Assembly (NCBI GenBank): GCA_033977485.1
Contig: CM066987.1
Coordinates: forward strand, 86,770,588 to 86,834,587
DNA length: 64,000 nt
Reading direction: 5' to 3'
From: Hydrangea macrophylla
Taxonomy: Eukaryota > Streptophyta > Magnoliopsida > Cornales > Hydrangeaceae
The notes beneath the pieces were generated by a model. That model made no database searches. It was not told the origin of the DNA and worked only from the letters and a program-made list of their open reading frames with translations. The stretch's first letter is position 1. Each line of letters opens with the position of its first letter. Both the position numbers and the translations under genes were made by a program. Positions 58,518 to 64,000 of the stretch are shown in pieces.

Positions 58518-59148
58518 TTGGTATGGCCGTCCGTGTCTATCTCCTTTGTGTTGGGGCGAGGTAGGTGAGACTATTCTTCATGGACCCGATATGATGAAAG
58601 AGACGTCAGAAAAGATTAAAGTGATTCGTGAAAAGTTGGTTTCAGCTCAGAGTCGTCAGAAATCTTATGCTGACCGTCACCGCTGGCCATTGGAATTTGA
58701 AGTTGGTGATCACGTGTTTCTAAAGATTTCGCCGTGTTGTGGGTTACAATGTTTTGGACAAAGCGGAAAATTAGCACCGCAGTTTGTGGGACCATTTGAC
58801 ATTCTTGAAAGGGTTGGTGAAGTCGCGTATCGTTTAGCTCATTCGTCTCAACTCTCGAGTGTTCACAATGTATTTCATGTTTCAATGCTTCGTAGGTGTA
58901 ACTCCAATCCACTCCGTCAGTATTACCCCGATCCATCGCATATCATAGATTGGACCGAGTTGCCTCTCGGAGAAGACGCATTGTATGAAGAGCAACCCAT
59001 CCGTATCATTGAGAAGAAAGATCGTGTGTTACGAGGAAGGGTTATCCCATTGGTAAGAATTCAGTGGAATCATCATGGTATTTTTGAGTCGACTAGGGAG
59101 GACGAGGGTGAAGCGAGGAGGAGTTACCCTCACCTTTTCCCCGAGTAG
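58518..59148 (+). pseudogene. Integrase C-terminal region and chromodomain-like tail of the Tekay-type element
   Basis: From YGRPCLSPLCWGEVGE the text follows the integrase end of Tekay/Del elements: RQKSYADRHRWPLEFEVGDH, VFLKISPCCG, GKLAPQFVGPFDILERVGEV, LSSVHNVFHVSMLRRC. The tail PIRIIEKKDRVLRGRVIPLV...QWNHHG...SYPHLFPE corresponds to the chromodomain, in which the usual EATWE motif is replaced by FESTRED. Open to a stop at 59146-59148. The catalytic core (D-D-E) is absent. An upstream in-frame ATG at 58483 lies in the foreign segment and is not a true start. Confidence 0.9.
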
Positions 59149-59250
59149 AGTAAGTCTCTTTCATTTGATAATGTTAGTTAGTCAAGGTTTGAGCAAGTCG
59201 TTGCTCCCTTTTTCGCTTATTTGCTCAGAATTCCGGGACGGAATTCTTTT

Positions 59251-59263
59251 AAGGGGGGTAGAT
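59251..59263 (+). other. Polypurine tract of the Tekay-type element
   Basis: AAGGGGGGTAGAT directly precedes the LTR start TGTTATAACTTG. Confidence 0.88.
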
Positions 59264-62176
59264 TGTTATAACTTGAAATTTTAATTAAGGGTAAAATTGT
59301 ATTTAAATGCTTATATGTGAACCATTAATTAAATTGGATAGTATTTAAAATTGTCTTAACTTGTGTTACTATACTTATTTATTTTCTTTTCTTATTTGAT
59401 TTGATTTTATTTTATTACAATATTTTTTTTTATTAATCTAGTGTTAAAGTGGGTACATGTTTTAATTTTGGGTGTATAACATTAGACCACACATACACAC
59501 ACATATATGCTATACATCATTTTAAAGCATTTAAAATGCAAGACAAAAAAAAAGTGCCCCCCCCCCCCCCCCCCCTCTAAAGAGCCGGCCAACTCTCCTC
59601 TCTCTCATTTTATTTTATTTTTTCTTTTCTTTCTCTCTCTCTCTTCTTCTTCTTCTTCCTCTATATCTATAGTTGGGTATACATAAAACCCTCTATGGAT
59701 CTTCCCCTTCAAGCTTCAAATAAACCTTTAAAGAGCGATTTTCATGAGTTTTAGCATTTCACAAAATAGTCTTGAAATTTCAAGAGCTATCTAGTGGTAC
59801 CAACGAAATTCGTTTTGGTGGTCACTACCATAGTTTTCCCAAATTACATAGAGCTCCAAAATTCTTCCTCTTCAACCATGGAGTTCCATTGATGGAGTAG
59901 TACATGCAGTGGGTTCTTGAGCTACCTAGGACCTCCCTTTTCACTTTCTTGAGGCCATTTGGAGTCCTTGGGTTCTTTCTCAAATTTGGGTGATTTTCAT
60001 TTATTTTAAAAAATTCTTCTTTGAGGTAGGTTTACATTGTGCAATTCTATATGTTATACTTGTCTAAGATGTCTTGAGTTCACTTTATAGCAGGGAGAGA
60101 ACTTAGACATATGTAATAGGATTTTTCCCCTAAGTTGTAATGTTAGGGTAAGTTTGCCTAAATATAATTTATATGCCTTAGTTGTGTAAGTAGTGGTTTT
60201 GGTGTGTTATATGTGATTAAAATGGCGTTAAGAGAATAAGTTAAACACATGCATGAGGTTTTCCCAAAGTTGTAATGTTAGAATTATTATGACTAAATGT
60301 GATTTTTATGCCTTAGTTGTGCAAGTTGTGATTTTGGGGTGCTAAATGTAATTAGAGGGATGTTAGTATAATAATTTGGACACATGCATTAGTTTTTTCC
60401 CAAAGTTGTAAATTTAGAGTTGTATGCCAAATTGTGAATTACATGTTTAGATTTTGCTAAACTTGATTATGTGATGCTAGATATGCTTAGGATGCTCCCT
60501 TTATGTATAAACACATGCTAGAACATTAGTTTAGAAATCCTTGCTAGGAATGTTTAATTATGAAATATAATTACATTCTTTGAGACCTTTGATATCATAT
60601 CTAATGGATTAGAATTATTGCTTAATTTATTATAGTGGGTCAACCTTAATGTCATTGTTAACATCATGTACATTGAGACCTAATTGGCAAGCATTACATT
60701 ATCATGACATAAACATTTTGTTTTTAAAAGAGAACAACCACATGCGAGGGAATTTTATTTAAGAAATCTGGACATGGGTTATAATGTGAGACAGGGAGAA
60801 TGACCCTTAGAAACATTCAAACTCCAGCTATATTCGGTTGGCTCCCGAAAGTTGGTATGCTACACTCCATGCGTGGGTGGCTCATGGTCCGGTAATGAGA
60901 GAGGTGTGCACATATCACGCATAGCCATGCGGCTTTAATCAATTCATTGTAGCCGTGGTGGCGATCCATTGCACCTCATTTCATTTAATCATGGATGGAA
61001 TATAAACTTGTTACAATGTTTCCTACAAGCCATCGTTCTCATAAAATGACAAAACATTTTTCAGGTGAGCTTGATAAGGGCAAAGGGCACATGTGACCCG
61101 ATGCTTAGGTCTTGACATCTTTTGTTCTATTTTGAAGATCCGTGCTTAGCTGTGTAAAAGGATAGCACTCATGTGAATTTAGCCTTTTGGGAAGTTTGTA
61201 ATAGTTTAGTGGACTAAAGGACACTTCTTGTATTAATTTTATTATAAAATTTCTAAAGCTTGGACTTCCATAATTTTGTCATTGGGAAGCCTTGCTGTAA
61301 ATTTGATGGACAAGTGTTAGTCCTTACTTTTCATACTTGTTCCAATTATTTATGTTATGTAATTATGCTTCCCAGACTGTAGCATTACTTCTAAAGTTTT
61401 ATGTTTGTGTGTTAATTTGAATCCTTGCCAGATTCGGTTGTGCTTTGTTTGTCCTTGCCGGACTTATTGTTCTTTTATTTTGAATCCTTGCCGAATTAGT
61501 TCACTTTGCTTCCAAAAAGAAATGTTTTCAATATCTCTCTCCCAATCTCTCCCTCTTCCATTCTTTCTCTCTTTATCTCTTTCACCTCTCGTTTTTAATA
61601 AATTTCGAGTAAATGAAGCTCCGCTAGGTTTAGACTTATGTTATATATCATTTAAGACTTGTTTAGTCTTGTATTAATGTTTAAACTCGAGAATTTAGCA
61701 CAGTTGGGAATGTTTCAAAATGTTTCAAAAAGCTGTCAGAGTTGTTGTCAAGAAAAAACTGCTACTGTTATTTCACTTTTCTGCCCAATTGCTATTGGAA
61801 GAAAGTTGTGGAGAATTGAATTTTACATGGACTTGCATGTACAGAATGTGAAAATTTTAAAGACCCAATTACTTACAGAGGTTATAAAATTCAGCAACTA
61901 TCCAAAAAAAAATGGTCTTTTATCAAACTTATTGTATTGTTACTTCTCCCCTTCAACTAGTGCTTGTCCGGTTAGTCTTTTAACTTAAATTTTCAAATGC
62001 TCTCATCTTTGTTGGACTCATTAACATGTAAGCCCATCTTAGCTTATATGTTAGTAAGTCATACTTGTAGGAATCCCCGTGGTATCCCAATGTCGCTTTC
62101 GCATTTATGATTGAGTTTTAATTCTTTCCTCTCTATCTTTCCTCTTCCCTCGCGCTTCGATTTTCGGGGCGTGACA
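59264..62176 (+). repeat. 3' LTR of the Tekay-type element (2913 bp)
   Basis: TGTTATAACTTG...TTTTCGGGGCGTGACA. Nearly the same as the 5' LTR throughout, with point changes and small indels, including a C run at about 59,556-59,575 where the 5' LTR has GAGCCCCACCCACCTCCCC. Open frames inside mirror those of the other LTR and are not genes. Confidence 0.93.
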
Positions 62177-63860
62177 CATCATAAGTTATAACAAGCCTTC
62201 AAAAACAAAGTTTAGACTTACTAACCATGAACAAAAACAACTAAGGCTTGTTTGGCGCAATTCACATAAACTCTATCCATATCCCTTTAAACCTCGAATT
62301 TGACAAAGTAAGCATTCAAAACACGAATCCACGAGTTCGGATTCATTACCACATAACCCAAAAGAGTTTTAATACCTATTACAATATCATGAAATCCACA
62401 CTAAAACCTCCAAGTTAAATCCATGGTTCTTGCTATTCAAAAGCTCATTATTACAACGATTGGCAAAGAAGACAAAACATATACAAGAGGATCCCCAGCA
62501 TTCCCATCGGCCTCACTCTTCTCGCATCCTCTTGCCTTTCTTCATACCTCCAATGGAGTAAATCTCCATTGCTCAACTATATGCTGAGTGTACAATTTCT
62601 AACATATGCATATATGATAAATCATGCTTTAATCTCATCATAACACATAACTATTGGTCTCTAGGGAATAAATGCACATTCACCGATCCAAGGTCTTACG
62701 ACTCAACCACGACCCATGCCCCTTCGACATGTCGCGTAAATGCCTTTCTCGGCAAGTGACCGTCGTCACTACTAATCCTCCCCCTTCGAGAGGACGTCTC
62801 ACGGTGAATTAGCACAAATCTTCCTTTAACCCACATAGGTATATAAACATGCTCATTTAACACATATACGTGCTCGCGTAAAATTAGACATGATTTTCAC
62901 ATTTAAGCGCATGCATAATTAACGGGCCTAAGATTAACACATGGATTTTGCCCGGATCACAATTTCGTCATCGAAATATAAAACATGTATTTCACCTATA
63001 TAACATAGGCTAGAAATTCATACCTCGAGCTATAGTCGTATAACTTTGAGGGAACGACTAGAACCCCGATTAAACGCCAAATCTCCGATCCTACGCGAAA
63101 CCTACAAGTTTACACGTGTTTTCCCCAAATTCCTAGATTTAGAAATTTATAAAAGCTTAGCCAAACATGTCCTAAAGACTATCAAAACATAGCACTTACC
63201 TTGGGGAGTTCAAATACGAATTTTGGTCGAAAACAAACGGGCAGAAGTCCGTCCATTTGCGTCTGCAAGCTCTAAGCTCCCAAAGCCCCCAAATCTCCCT
63301 TTTGATTTTGAAATTAGAAAAGTTGTAATTATAGAACTTCTATATATAGACAAAATTCTCCGAAACTACGTTTACCTCCCCACGAGTTTTCAAAACTTGC
63401 AATTATCCCTCGAAACGTCTTACACGTCTAATTCATTACTTCACGAGTGAAAACTATAAATTACAAAAGTTTTCGACTAAATCTCGTTTGGGTCCAAAAT
63501 CACGTCCGAAAACAAAATTCTGTGAAATCTCTAGATAACCTACCTATTAAGCAACGTTTCACTCACGTTCTCACCAAAGTGTTCAAACGATCTAAAACTA
63601 GATCAAAACTATAAGAAATTATACTACATAGGTATAATTACTATTCATGAAAATACCAGATAAGTCAAAATAACATTTAAATCACATAAATGTCATTTAG
63701 CTATGCCAATGCAACATGATTTTCCATGTTCCCGTGTCCTCTCTTGTCACCTTCCGTTGACCCATGTCAACCTCATCCACAATTATTAAACCACGTTAAT
63801 AATTCCATTTAAGAGATTTATGCCTTTAAAATAAATGATTTTTCCGGGACGGGTATGACA

Positions 63861-64000
63861 AGTATGAATCCCTACACATGGTTTTGCATGTTATGCGATA
63901 ATACGTAAAATAATCTCCTTAGGCCTTTTATAACTAAGTTTTGAGATTTTGAATGGTCGAAACAATTTCTGGCAATAAGAAAGGCGCGAGACTAGAACTC
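63861..64000 (+). repeat. CACTA unit 6 180-bp repeats, resumed to the window end
   Basis: AGTATGAATCCCTACACATG, ATGCGATAATACGTAAAATA and CTCCTTAGGCCTTTTATAAC match the monomer of units 0-5. The array continues past the window. Confidence 0.9.

Larger units (their letters stand above)
50975..62176 (+). mobile_element. Tekay/Del-type Ty3/gypsy retrotransposon, pol mostly lost
   Basis: Two ~2.9-kb LTRs, initiator-Met primer binding site, gag/protease remnants, integrase C-terminal part with chromodomain-like tail, and polypurine tract, in order on +. Flanks CGTCA (50970-50974) and CATCA (62177-62181) form a TSD with one CpG transition. A 2.9-kb foreign segment lies where RT, RNase H and the integrase core should be. 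LTRs are still very similar, suggesting a fairly recent arrival. Confidence 0.9.
50545..63860 (-). mobile_element. LTR (probably solo, ~2.1 kb) split by a nested Tekay-type gypsy
   Basis: The outer ends TGTCACGACCCATCCC and CGGGACGGGTATGACA are flanked by perfect AGTAT duplications (50540-50544, 63861-63865) within a 180-bp monomer. Own sequence is 50545-50974 and 62177-63860, about 2.1 kb. Minus orientation is inferred from a CTATATATAG box at about 63,340-63,350 and from the ...GGGTCGTGACA end typical of related LTR 3' ends. No PBS, PPT or coding domain was seen in its own sequence; small open frames such as 63223-63450 show no domain. Confidence 0.75.

Noticed and set aside
62177..63860. 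Host gene or exon in the right arm of the split LTR
   Set aside because: No domain or splice structure convincing enough; the stretch is bounded by an LTR end and a perfect TSD.
1..64000. tRNA, rRNA or other structured RNA genes
   Set aside because: No tRNA box A/B pairs with cloverleaf arms or rRNA blocks were recognised by eye; a tRNAscan or Rfam run would be needed to exclude them.

Overview
The window is plant nuclear DNA, AT-rich and with no recognisable host gene. Almost every base can be assigned to nested transposable elements. The families are plant-specific: a CACTA (En/Spm) transposon with TNP2, DUF4218, DUF4216 and Transposase_24 modules; Ty3/gypsy elements of the Tat and Tekay/Del types, one Tat copy with a second, archaeal-type RNase H; a plant mobile domain (PMD) gene; and a Stowaway MITE. 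A repeat-rich, probably heterochromatic region of a flowering plant (eudicot likely) fits best. I cannot name the species.

Layout. 1-5628: 3' half of a Tat-type gypsy element on + (RT fragment, antisense PMD gene, polypurine tract, 3' LTR). 5629-7200: AT-rich DNA without genes. 7227-11244: degenerate CACTA transposase genes (TNP2-like, then a Transposase_24 gene). 11311-12400: first array of ~180-bp repeats. About 12.4-21.35 kb: foreign insert interrupting the first CACTA unit, with a 759-bp higher-order minisatellite and a minus-strand Tat/Ogre-like gag. 21.35-34.0 kb: head-to-tail tandem units of 1.7-3.1 kb derived from the 3' part of the CACTA element; each has the Transposase_24 exon, a 180-bp repeat array and a TTAGCGACGC-type subterminal region. 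The last unit is cut three ways by later insertions and resumes at 50460-50544 and 63861-64000.

Insertions into that last unit. (a) 34015-50459: a structurally complete but coding-dead Tat element on -, with gag-pro-RT-RH-aRNH-INT on - and an intron-containing PMD gene antisense on +. Its 5' LTR holds a 3.2-kb solo LTR (46397-49607, TSD AAGAA), which itself holds a Stowaway MITE. (b) 50545-63860: an LTR (probably solo, TSD AGTAT) split by a Tekay/Del-type gypsy (50975-62176) with initiator-Met PBS, gag/protease remnants, a 2.9-kb foreign insert in place of most of pol, and a readable integrase tail.

The observations most worth follow-up are the tandem amplification of a CACTA 3' end joined at a short sequence shared between an internal exon and the presumed CACTA terminus, the two phase-0 introns conserved in the antisense PMD gene of two Tat copies, and the 759-bp higher-order minisatellite.
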